A stretch of DNA of 10,276 bases from Actinomycetes bacterium (GTDB lineage: Bacteria > Actinomycetota > CALGFH01): contig JASLIH010000337.1 of NCBI GenBank assembly GCA_030152105.1, positions 1-10,276 of the forward strand, given 5' to 3'. Below are positions 1 to 6,338 of this stretch, piece after piece; within the stretch, counting starts at the first letter, position 1; every line of letters begins with the position of its first letter. The position numbers and the translations under genes were made by a program. The notes beneath the pieces were generated by a model that was not told the origin of the DNA, searched no databases, and saw nothing but the letters and a program-made list of their open reading frames with translations.

Positions 1-345
1 GGACACGGGCTCGAACCCGATCGACGGCCCGCCGAGGCGTACCTCGAGCTTGACCCCGGTGTCCTTGCCCCCGGAGACCAGCGGGGCGGTCACCCGCTTG
101 TGGTCGGTGTCGATGTCCGGGTTGGGGCCCAGCATGTGGTAATAGACGCCGTACTCCGACTCCGGGTCCCAGTCGGTCTGGATCACAACGGTGTCCGGGC
201 AGACCCCCTTGAGGCTGACGCTGGCGTCCGTTGGCGCGGTGGTGCCAGAGGCCTGAGAGCCTCCTTCGTCTCCGTTGCCGCCACAGCCGGCGGTGGCAAG
301 AGCAAGCACGGCCAGAACGGCGATGCCAAGTCGAACGCTGCGCAT
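1..345 (-). CDS. NMT1/SsuA-like ABC transporter substrate-binding lipoprotein, N-terminal part (gene runs off the left edge)
   Basis: The first 115 codons of an extracytoplasmic solute-binding lipoprotein are visible, and the frame is still open at base 1. An ATG at 345-343 is preceded by a GAGGA/AGGAAGG ribosome site 5-6 nt upstream. The product starts with basic residues, a hydrophobic stretch (about 6-19) and a lipobox-like TAGC with C21 as the predicted lipid-modified cysteine, then a Gly/Ser/Thr-rich linker. The mature start (LKGVCPD, QTDW, EYGVYYHML) matches the second lipoprotein in this window (7513-6335) at about 45 of 71 positions by eye, so the two are paralogues. That protein sits in an operon with a NitT/TauT-type permease and ATPase, so this one should also serve an ABC importer. 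Partner genes, if any, lie beyond the edge. It follows the conservon genes after 106 bp and may have its own promoter. The class is well supported; the ligand is unknown. Confidence 0.88.
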   Translation of the reverse strand, partial: MRSVRLGIAVLAVLALATAGCGGNGDEGGSQASGTTAPTDASVSLKGVCPDTVVIQTDWDPESEYGVYYHMLGPNPDIDTDHKRVTAPLVSGGKDTGVKLEVRLGGPSIGFEPVS

Positions 346-414
346 GAGCCTTCCTCTCCGGACATGTGGGCATAGTTGGGACATGACTGTCGTAGGTTTC
401 ACCAGCGCCGAAGA

Positions 415-428
415 GACTGTCAACAGTC
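415..428. promoter_or_regulatory. Palindrome containing a TTGACA -35-like box upstream of the left lipoprotein
   Basis: Bases 415-428 form a dyad with 6-bp arms (GACTGT-CA-ACAGTC). Read on the minus strand, its centre holds TTGACA (423-418), a perfect -35 consensus, 72 nt before the lipoprotein ATG. No good -10 lies at the right distance; the best is the weak AAACCT at 399-394 with an 18-bp spacer. GACTGTC recurs at 385-391, 30 bp away. This could be an operator over a promoter, so that the lipoprotein gene is expressed apart from the conservon. The promoter call is inference. Confidence 0.35.
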
Positions 429-439
429 CAACCATCGCG

Positions 440-453
440 GACCCTTCCGGGTC
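440..453 (-). other. Small hairpin at the DUF742 gene stop codon
   Basis: On the minus-strand transcript, 5-bp arms GACCC and GGGTC enclose a GGAA loop, which fits the GNRA tetraloop pattern. The hairpin begins inside the TGA stop codon of the DUF742 gene (454-452). There is no U-tract after it, so it is not a convincing intrinsic terminator. It could slow RNase decay or weakly attenuate read-through into the downstream lipoprotein gene. Confidence 0.25.
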
Positions 454-859
454 AGATCGAGCGGAGGCCGTACAGCACCCGCTCCAGCAGCGCCAGGTCT
501 GGACGGTCGCTGCCCTGGGTCGGCCGGTGGACCATGACCATGCCCTCGTCGGCCATGTCCCCGACCAGCACCCGGGTCACGCCCAGGGGCAGGTCGAGGC
601 GGGCCGAGATCTCGGCGATGGACAGGATGTCGCGGCACAGGGCGGCGATCGCGCGCTGCTCCACGGTCAGCTTCGGCGTCCGCTCACCGAGCGAGGTGGT
701 GGAGACCAGGGCCTCGATCTCGAGGTCGGTATGGACCGGGCGGGTGCGCCCGCCGGTCATGGCATAGGGCCGGACCCGCCGGCGACCGGCGGCGGGCTGG
801 TCCTCGGGCGTGGTCACGCGCGTCGGCTCATGTCGGGAGGATGGCCTGGAGCTCGGCAC
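452..859 (-). CDS. DUF742 family protein (CvnC-type conservon component)
   Basis: This is a small soluble protein of 135 aa. The family hallmark [13 protein letters not shown] is at residues 29-41. It is followed by [10 protein letters not shown] and a winged-helix-like segment ([20 protein letters not shown], then [15 protein letters not shown]), ending in [10 protein letters not shown] as is typical of DUF742. In actinomycete conservons this protein works with a roadblock protein, a NIT-type kinase and a small GTPase at the membrane. Here it directly follows the roadblock gene. The start is uncertain. GTG at 859 overlaps the roadblock gene by 32 nt and lacks a clear ribosome site. An in-frame GTG at 817 (121 aa), 10 nt after the roadblock stop, would still keep the whole domain, also without a clear ribosome site. 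The family call is firm; its exact molecular role is not established. Confidence 0.9.
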   Translation of the reverse strand: MPSSRPSSRHEPTRVTTPEDQPAAGRRRVRPYAMTGGRTRPVHTDLEIEALVSTTSLGERTPKLTVEQRAIAALCRDILSIAEISARLDLPLGVTRVLVGDMADEGMVMVHRPTQGSDRPDLALLERVLYGLRSI

Positions 860-1250
860 GGAGGCTGGGGGTGAGGACGTCGCCGACCCGGGCCACGAGC
901 ACGGTCATCTCGTAGGCGACCACGGCCACGTTGCAGGTGGAGGCGGCCAGCACGGCCAGGCAGGAGCCGTCGCTGATCGACATGACGAACAGGAAGCCCC
1001 GGTCCATCTCGACGGCCGTCTGGGTGACCAGGCCGCCGTCGAAGCAGCGCGAGGCCCCCTGGGCCAGGCTGGCCAGGCCGGAGGCGATGGCGGCCAGCTG
1101 ATCGGCCCGGGGACGGTCCAGCCGCTCCGAGACCGCCACCGGCAGCCCGTCGGCCGACACGACCATGGCGTGGGCAACCCCCGGGGTGGCGTTGGCGAAG
1201 TTCGCGACCAGCCAGTTGAGGTTGCGGGCGTCGCTACTGAGCTGTGCCAT
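828..1250 (-). CDS. Roadblock/LC7 domain protein (CvnB-type conservon component)
   Basis: This 140-aa single-domain protein has the roadblock/LC7 (MglB-like) pattern. An N-terminal helix ([15 protein letters not shown]) is followed by a strand with the ADGLPVAVS turn (about residues 33-41), a long helix ([19 protein letters not shown], about 49-67), and strands [18 protein letters not shown] and SCLAVLAAS. In bacteria these proteins form dimers that act on small Ras-like GTPases, and in conservons they accompany the membrane kinase. The ATG at 1250 has a strong purine-rich site (GGAGGGGGGAG) just upstream. The kinase gene ends 18 bp before it, so the two are very likely co-transcribed. The usual partner GTPase is not encoded next door, so its target must be elsewhere or beyond the visible sequence. 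Confidence 0.93.
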   Translation of the reverse strand: MAQLSSDARNLNWLVANFANATPGVAHAMVVSADGLPVAVSERLDRPRADQLAAIASGLASLAQGASRCFDGGLVTQTAVEMDRGFLFVMSISDGSCLAVLAASTCNVAVVAYEMTVLVARVGDVLTPSLRAELQAILPT

Positions 1251-1268
1251 CTCCCCCCTCCCCCGCCG

Positions 1269-3905
1269 CTACGGCGTTTCCGGTGGACGCTCGCCCGGGT
1301 CCGAGCCTCCAGCGACGGTCCGCCCCCGCTCGATCCCGGTACGGTAGCTCGACAGCATGCTGCGGACCTCGTCCGGGGACCGGCCGGACACCGGGCCTGG
1401 CGGTGGCTCGCCGCCGGGCTGCTGGCTGGCCACCATCCCGGGCGCCATGTTGGCCCGTGGCACCCGCCGTGGCAGGCCGGCCTGGGTCACCTTGGCCGCC
1501 GGGTCGGCGGCGGGTGGCGGCGGGGCCTCAGCCACCGGCGGCGGGCCCGCCGTCTGGTTGACGGCCGGCTCGGGCGGCCGCGGTGGTGGTGGCGGGCCCT
1601 CCCGGCGCAGCCCACGCTCGGCTCGGTAGAGCGGGGTCTGCTCCTCGGCCACCGGCGCCGGCCGGTAGGCCGGCTCTGGCGGCGGCCCGGCCGGCCGCGG
1701 TGGTGGTGGCGGCGGGGCGGGTGGCCGGCCCACCGGGCGGCCGAACCCGTCGCCGTCCCCAGCGGCCGCGCGCTGGCGTTGCCGCTGGGGCAGCGGGCCC
1801 GACTCGGAGGGCTCGCTGACGAACCAGTCGGACCGGGCCGCCTCGAAGATCGGAGTGGGGCCGCCGGACCGGCCGGCCGAGGCGCGGCTGGACGAGCCGC
1901 CGCCGGACCGGCCCGGCGGCGGCAGCGCGGCACGGCCAGGGGCCGTCCCGGCCGCGGCGGCCGGCTCGGCCGCCACCATCTGCGGCACCTTGGGCCAGAC
2001 GAGCATGCTGTTGGGCAGCAGAGCCAGCGCGGTCACCCCGCCGTACCAGGAGTGGCGGAGCTGGACCTTGATGCCGTAGCGCTGGCTGAGGCGGCCGACC
2101 ACGTACAGCCCCAGCACCCGCGAGAGGGCGAAGTCGATCTCGGGCGGGTTGGCCAGCCGCTCGTTGGCCAGGATCAGCTCCTCGTCGCTCATCCCCAGGC
2201 CGCGGTCCTCGACCTCGATCACATAGCCGTGCGGGACCGCCTGCCCGGCGATCTGGACCCTGGTGTTGGGCGGCGAGAACGCGGTCGCGTTCTCGATCAG
2301 CTCGGCCAGCAGGTGGATCACGTCCACGGCGACGTGCCCGGCCACCTCCAGGTCGGCCAGCGGGAGGAGCTCGACCCGCTGGTACTCCTCGACCTCGGCG
2401 GCGGCCGCCCGGACCACGTCGACCACGGTCATCGGCTGCACCCAGTGCCGGCCCGGGTCGGCGCCCGAGAGCACGATCAGGTCCTCGGCGTTGCGGCGCA
2501 TGCGGGTGGCCAGGTGGTCGAGCCGGAACAGGTGCTCCAGGGTCTCGGGGTCGGTCTCGTTGCGCTCCAGGTCGTCGATCAGCTCCAGCTGGCGGTCGAT
2601 CAGGGTCTGCGAGCGGCGGGCCAGGTTGGTGAACATGTCGCCGATCGAGCGGCGCAGGCCGGCCTGCTCGGTGGCCAGCCGGACCGCGACCTGCTGGATG
2701 TCGTCCACCGCCTGGGCGACCTGGCCGATCTCGTCCTTGGAGTTGATGCCGATCGGCTCCACCTGGACGTCCAGGTCGCCCCGCTCGGTGGTCCGCAGCC
2801 GCTGGACCGCGTCGGGCAGCCGCTGCTGGGCGATCTCGATAGCCCCGGCCCGCAGCTGCTGCAGGGGCCGGGCCATCGACCTGGCCACCACCAGCAGGGC
2901 CAGCAGGGCGATGGCGAGGATGATGGCGATCAGCAGGGCGTTGCGGAGCGCGTCGCGCTGGGCGGAGGAGCTGAGGTCGCCGCTCTGGCCCACGATGCCC
3001 TCGAGCAGGCGGGACTCAACGCTCCGCAGCAGCTCCATGTTGGTCGTGCTGGCGGCCAGCCACTGGTCGGCGTCGATCCCCTCTCCGGACTGGCGGCGGA
3101 TGGTGTCCTGCTCGATCCGGTCGACCTGGAGCACCGGCTGGCCCTTGACGACGTCGGCGAACAGGGCCCGCTGCTGGTCGTTGGCGTCGGCCTGGAACTG
3201 GTCGAAGGCCGCCTGCTGCTGGGCCAGCAGGCCCGACAGCTCCTGGAAGCCGCCGAACTCGAAGTTCTTCTGGAACGCCAGGGCGTAGAGGATCCCACGA
3301 ACCTCGGAGGTGACCTCCTTGGCCCGCGACAGGTCGTTGAAGGAGCGGACCGACTGGGAGAGGTCGTCGTCCCCGCCCGGCGCGGCGATCTCGGCGTTGA
3401 CGTCGAGGAGCCGGTCGATGATCCGCGAGTACTCGGCCGAGATGGCCCGCCCGGTGAGGGAAGAGTGCTGCGCGGCATCGCGGAGCGCGGGCAGGTCGTC
3501 CAGCCCGGACCGGACCGCGTCGAACCGGCTCCGGATCCGGTCGCCGAGGTCGTCGTACAGCGGTTCCTCGGCCTCCCGGTAGGTGGCGGCGGCCTGGGTG
3601 GCTCGCGGCAGCTGCTGGGCCAGCGCGTTGCCGACGTCCTTGTCGGCGCTGACGATGTAGGCGGCGCTGAGGTCGCGTTCGGCCTGCAGCTCGTGCACCA
3701 GCGCCGTGACCTGCCGGCCCAGCTCGGCCAGCCGGCGGCCATCCTCGAAGGCCTGGGCGTTGCCGACCAGGGAGCCGATGCCGAGGCTGGCCAGCACCAG
3801 GAAGGCAACGGCCGGGATGACAAGGACGGCGGTCAGCTTCGACCGGACGCGCCAGTTGCGGAGGCCGAAGGACCGGCCAGGAACTGGCGGAGGAGACGTG
3901 TCCAT
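1269..3905 (-). CDS. NIT-domain HAMP sensor histidine kinase-like protein (CvnA-type)
   Basis: This 878-aa membrane signalling protein has transmembrane segment 1 at about 24-47. An extracellular all-helical NIT (nitrate/nitrite-sensing type) region spans about 50-315, with the typical ERDLSAAYIV at 76-85. Transmembrane segment 2 is at about 322-341 and HAMP at about 342-412. A DHp-like helix carries RLDHLATRMRRNAE, with H464 the likely phospho-acceptor position. The GHKL ATPase follows, with N box ELIENATAF (535-543), G1 EDRGLGM (566-572), a G2-like LGLYVVGRL (598-606), and YGGVTALALLP closing the domain near 631. Residues about 640-845 are a low-complexity Pro/Gly/Ala tail, then a charged helix (DEVRSMLSSYRTGIERGR) closes the protein. 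The ATG at 3905 lacks a good ribosome site, but the adjacent sequence leads properly into transmembrane segment 1. NIT domains are linked to nitrate/nitrite in a few proteins only; the ligand here is unknown. Confidence 0.93.
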   Translation of the reverse strand: MDTSPPPVPGRSFGLRNWRVRSKLTAVLVIPAVAFLVLASLGIGSLVGNAQAFEDGRRLAELGRQVTALVHELQAERDLSAAYIVSADKDVGNALAQQLPRATQAAATYREAEEPLYDDLGDRIRSRFDAVRSGLDDLPALRDAAQHSSLTGRAISAEYSRIIDRLLDVNAEIAAPGGDDDLSQSVRSFNDLSRAKEVTSEVRGILYALAFQKNFEFGGFQELSGLLAQQQAAFDQFQADANDQQRALFADVVKGQPVLQVDRIEQDTIRRQSGEGIDADQWLAASTTNMELLRSVESRLLEGIVGQSGDLSSSAQRDALRNALLIAIILAIALLALLVVARSMARPLQQLRAGAIEIAQQRLPDAVQRLRTTERGDLDVQVEPIGINSKDEIGQVAQAVDDIQQVAVRLATEQAGLRRSIGDMFTNLARRSQTLIDRQLELIDDLERNETDPETLEHLFRLDHLATRMRRNAEDLIVLSGADPGRHWVQPMTVVDVVRAAAAEVEEYQRVELLPLADLEVAGHVAVDVIHLLAELIENATAFSPPNTRVQIAGQAVPHGYVIEVEDRGLGMSDEELILANERLANPPEIDFALSRVLGLYVVGRLSQRYGIKVQLRHSWYGGVTALALLPNSMLVWPKVPQMVAAEPAAAAGTAPGRAALPPPGRSGGGSSSRASAGRSGGPTPIFEAARSDWFVSEPSESGPLPQRQRQRAAAGDGDGFGRPVGRPPAPPPPPPRPAGPPPEPAYRPAPVAEEQTPLYRAERGLRREGPPPPPRPPEPAVNQTAGPPPVAEAPPPPAADPAAKVTQAGLPRRVPRANMAPGMVASQQPGGEPPPGPVSGRSPDEVRSMLSSYRTGIERGRTVAGGSDPGERPPETP
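1576..1712 (-). repeat. In-frame direct repeat in the proline-rich tail of the kinase
   Basis: An identical 20-nt stretch occurs at 1576-1595 and 1693-1712. The offset is 117 nt (39 codons), so both copies read in the same frame and encode a PPPPPRP core. The surrounding peptide is similar in order (proline run, then PPEP or AGPPPEPAY, then a VAE-type segment). This suggests an internal duplication within the disordered tail, although simple convergence of GC-rich proline codons is also possible. Confidence 0.5.
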
Positions 3906-3924
3906 GCGGGGTGTTCACTACCTC

Positions 3925-3934
3925 TCTCGCGAGA
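3925..3934. promoter_or_regulatory. Perfect 10-bp palindrome TCTCGCGAGA in the divergent promoter region
   Basis: TCTCGCGAGA is a perfect palindrome centred between 3929 and 3930. It lies where the -35 region of the plus-strand lipoprotein promoter would fall and in the presumed 5' leader of the kinase transcript. A second dyad, CCGGC-TGGC-GCCGG, sits next to it at 3937-3950. Either could be a regulator site governing both directions. No regulator family can be named from this. Confidence 0.35.
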
Positions 3935-3950
3935 TACCGGCTGGCGCCGG

Positions 3951-3958
3951 ATTATACT
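3951..3958. promoter_or_regulatory. Overlapping divergent -10 boxes (bidirectional promoter candidate)
   Basis: The AT island ATTATACT reads TATACT on the plus strand (3953-3958) and TATAAT, a perfect -10 consensus, on the minus strand (3956-3951). Start sites placed about 7 nt downstream would give leaders near 40 nt in both directions: to ATG 4005 (lipoprotein, plus) and to ATG 3905 (kinase, minus). No good -35 box stands out for either direction. It is the most AT-rich spot in an otherwise GC-rich 99-bp intergenic region. Confidence 0.5.
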
Positions 3959-4004
3959 CAGCCGGCCTGCCCATATCCGTCACGACCTGGGAGTCTTGGG
4001 AAAG

Positions 4005-5285
4005 ATGACGAGGATGCGCTTGTTATCCGGAACGGTGCTTGTCGCCGTTGCCCTCTCGGTTGCCGGGTGCACGACATCGGGGCCCGAGAGCCAGAACAGC
4101 TCGGTGAGCGAGGTCCGGATCGGCGTCCTGGCGCCGGAGTCCGGGCCCAGCCGGGCCGCCGGGAGCGAGGCGCTGCGTGGTGCCGAGCTGGCAGCCGCGC
4201 TGGTCAACGGGGACGAAGGCACGGTGCAGCTGGCCGGGGTCGGGACCGCCGGGCTGGCCGGGCTTGGCGGAGCCAAGCTGAGCATCATCCAGGGCGACAC
4301 CAAGAGCACGCCCGAGGTCGGCGCCACCGAGGCGGCCCGCCTGGTCGCCGAGCAGAAGGTGGCCGGACTGGTCGGGGCCTACGACCCGCTCGTGACCGAG
4401 GTGGCCAGCCAGCGGACCGAGCGGCTGGGCGTCCCCTTCGTGAACGGCGACAGCTCGGCCGACTACCTGACCGAGCGGGGCCTGGACTGGTTCTTCCGGA
4501 GCGGGCCGACAGACCGGATGTTCGCCGAGTCGTTCTTCTCGGCGCTCCGGGACACGGCCGGCGCCGACGCGAGCAAGGTCGCCATCCTCTCCGCTGACGA
4601 CCAGCCGAGCAGCGTCGTCGCCCAGCTGACCCAGGAGCTCGCCGACGAAGGCGGCTTCGACCGCGTCGCCGAGGAGAAGGTGGACCCCGCCGCCGGTCGG
4701 GCGGCTGCGGCGGTGGCGCGGATCCGCGACCTGGCGGTGAAGCCGGACGCCGTCTTCGTGATCGCCTCGACCCCCGACGACGCGACCGCGCTTCTCAAGG
4801 CGTTCGGGCAGGCGCGCTACTCGCCGCCGGGGATCCTGGCCTTCGGGGCCGGCTTCTCGGCCCCGACCGTGCTGGGCGCCGGGCCCGACGGCGAGGACCT
4901 GCTGACCAGCACCTCCTGGTCGCGGGACATCGCGGGGCGCAGCGCCATCGCCAAGCGGGTGATGGAGCTGTACGAGGAGCGCTACAACCAGCCGATGACC
5001 GACACCGCGGCCGGGACCTTCACCGCGGTGCTGGTGCTGGCCCAGGCGATCGACAACGCCGGCTCGACCGACCCCCAGCGGCTGCGGGCCGCACTGCTCA
5101 ACCTCGACATTCCGGCCCGCGAGACGATCATGCCCTGGAGCGGGGTCCGCTTCGACGCCTCCCGGCAGAACGCGGCCGCCAACGGCGTGATCGAGCAGCG
5201 GGTCAAGCAGGCCTTCCAGGTCGTCTTCCCCGGCGAGCTCCAGCAGGCCGAGCCGAAGTGGCCGCGCCCGAGCGCGGGCGCCTGA
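4005..5285 (+). CDS. Type-1 (LivJ-like, Peripla_BP_6) substrate-binding lipoprotein, orphan
   Basis: This 426-aa secreted lipoprotein has MTRMR, a hydrophobic core, and the lipobox VAGC with C22 as the predicted lipidated residue. The mature part follows the branched-chain amino-acid/amide-binding type-1 fold: VRIGVLAPESGP (37-48), ALRGAELAA, QGDTKSTPEVGATEAARLVAEQKVAGLVGAYDPLVTEVAS, then GVPFVNGDSS at the first hinge. Length and motif order suit a complete protein. The start may be ATG 4005, directly after GGGAAAG, or in-frame ATG 4014, which has that purine run 9 nt upstream; both give the same signal peptide core. The open frame extends far upstream, but that is only the antisense of the kinase gene. 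No permease or ATPase gene is adjacent. It is divergent from the NIT kinase and probably shares its promoter region, which hints at ligand presentation to the sensor. It could instead serve a distant importer. Confidence 0.9.
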   Translation: MTRMRLLSGTVLVAVALSVAGCTTSGPESQNSSVSEVRIGVLAPESGPSRAAGSEALRGAELAAALVNGDEGTVQLAGVGTAGLAGLGGAKLSIIQGDTKSTPEVGATEAARLVAEQKVAGLVGAYDPLVTEVASQRTERLGVPFVNGDSSADYLTERGLDWFFRSGPTDRMFAESFFSALRDTAGADASKVAILSADDQPSSVVAQLTQELADEGGFDRVAEEKVDPAAGRAAAAVARIRDLAVKPDAVFVIASTPDDATALLKAFGQARYSPPGILAFGAGFSAPTVLGAGPDGEDLLTSTSWSRDIAGRSAIAKRVMELYEERYNQPMTDTAAGTFTAVLVLAQAIDNAGSTDPQRLRAALLNLDIPARETIMPWSGVRFDASRQNAAANGVIEQRVKQAFQVVFPGELQQAEPKWPRPSAGA

Positions 5286-5293
5286 GCCTCAGG
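5281..5293. other. 13-bp palindrome holding both convergent stop codons
   Basis: CCTGAG-C-CTCAGG is perfectly symmetric. The plus-strand TGA of the lipoprotein (5283-5285) and the minus-strand TGA of the oxygenase (5291-5289) mirror each other inside it, with 3 bp between the genes. The 1-nt centre and lack of T-tracts argue against an efficient intrinsic terminator, so the two transcripts probably overlap at their 3' ends. Confidence 0.45.
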
Positions 5294-6338
5294 TCGTCCG
5301 CTTGTCGGCGTCGACCAGGCTCTCGTCCAGGTAGGGCAGGGTCGCGCCGAACCGCTCCTGGAGATGGGCAAGGGAGGTCGTCGGCGGGTACCGGGGCTCC
5401 TCGCCCTCGGCCAGGCAGGTCGGGATCACCTCGACCGGGGCGTCGTGGTTGGGGTCGTAGAAGAAGGGGATCGACTGGCGCTCGGCCCCCGAGGTGTTGA
5501 TCACCCGGTGCAGGGTCGGCGGGAACAGGTCGTTGGTCCAGCGGGCCAGCATGTCGCCCACGTTGACCACGAACGTCCCCTTGATCGGCTTGGCGTCGAT
5601 CCACTGCCCGGCCGCGTTGCGGACCTGCAGCCCGCCCCGCTCGTCCTGGGCCAGCAGGGCCAGGCAGCCGTAGTCGGAATGGGCGCCGGCGCCGATGCGG
5701 GCCTCGCTGATCTCCCCGCCGTCCGGCGCCCCCTGGGGCGGGTAGTACAGCGGGCTCATGATCACCATGGGCGTGGTGAACCAGTCGTCGAAGTAGTCCT
5801 CGGGCAGCTCGAGGGCGACCGCGATGGCGTGGGTGACCTCGCGGGCGAGCCCGTGCACGGCCGCGAAGTACGCCTCCATCGTGTCCCGGAAGCCGGGCAC
5901 GTCGGTGGGCCACTGGTTGGGGCCGTGGAACGGCAGCCCCTGGCGGACCAGCGGGTGCGAGGGGTCGAGATCGTTGCCGATCCGGTAGCCCTCCTTGAGG
6001 TCACCCTCCTCCTGCTTGTCGGGGTCGAGGTTCTCCATGCCGATGTCGAACCAGCCCCGGTCACAGGACGACTTCTCCACCGCCACCTCGGCCTTCTTCT
6101 CCCGCGGGAGGGTGAAGAAGCCGGCCGCCTCGGCGAAGGTCCGGTCGATGAGGTCCTCGCTGACCCCGTGGCCGGCCAGGTAGGCGAAGCCGACGTTCCG
6201 GAACGCGCCGGCCAGCTCCAGCGCCGCCCGCTTGCGCTCGGTCGGGTCGCCGGTCCGGAAGGGGGCGAAGTCGACGACGGGGATCTGCTCGACCGGGATG
6301 CGCTCGCCGCGCAGCGACGGGGCGATCTTTGGGGTCAT
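5289..6338 (-). CDS. Isopenicillin-N-synthase-like Fe(II)/2-oxoglutarate-dependent oxygenase
   Basis: This is a soluble oxygenase of 349 aa, a usual length for the family. The N-terminal DIOX_N-type region opens with IPVVDFAPF (19-27) and has AFRNVGFAYLAGHGV (45-59). The double-stranded beta-helix core carries the iron triad H220-x-D222 (GAGAHSDYGCLALL) and H277 (TLHRVIN), with R287-x-S289 (RQS) for the 2-oxoglutarate carboxylate, so the active site looks intact. ATG at 6338 overlaps the lipoprotein stop as ATGA and has GGAG 7 nt upstream, indicating translational coupling; the frame stays open further upstream, but only as a shadow of the lipoprotein gene. It is the last gene of the ABC importer operon, so it probably acts on the imported compound. 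Related enzymes include thymine 7-hydroxylase, IPNS, flavonol synthase-like and ethylene-forming enzymes; which reaction applies here cannot be told. Confidence 0.93.
   Translation of the reverse strand: MTPKIAPSLRGERIPVEQIPVVDFAPFRTGDPTERKRAALELAGAFRNVGFAYLAGHGVSEDLIDRTFAEAAGFFTLPREKKAEVAVEKSSCDRGWFDIGMENLDPDKQEEGDLKEGYRIGNDLDPSHPLVRQGLPFHGPNQWPTDVPGFRDTMEAYFAAVHGLAREVTHAIAVALELPEDYFDDWFTTPMVIMSPLYYPPQGAPDGGEISEARIGAGAHSDYGCLALLAQDERGGLQVRNAAGQWIDAKPIKGTFVVNVGDMLARWTNDLFPPTLHRVINTSGAERQSIPFFYDPNHDAPVEVIPTCLAEGEEPRYPPTTSLAHLQERFGATLPYLDESLVDADKRTT

Noticed and set aside
2263..3288. Plus-strand 341-residue frame within the kinase gene
   Set aside because: It is rich in Ser/Arg/Trp and antisense to clear NIT, HAMP and kinase coding sequence; no independent evidence supports it.
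810..4004. A plus-strand open frame running through 3 kb and joining the LivJ-like lipoprotein, giving a nominal 1491-residue protein
   Set aside because: Up to 4004 it is the antisense of the kinase and roadblock genes, with low-complexity content and no domain. Its openness is a by-product of high GC. The real gene begins at 4005 with a signal peptide.
5289..6338. Assignment of the oxygenase as ethylene-forming enzyme or isopenicillin N synthase itself
   Set aside because: Only the shared iron and 2-oxoglutarate motifs are visible. The presence of the 2-oxoglutarate RxS motif does not distinguish reactions, and the context lacks beta-lactam genes.
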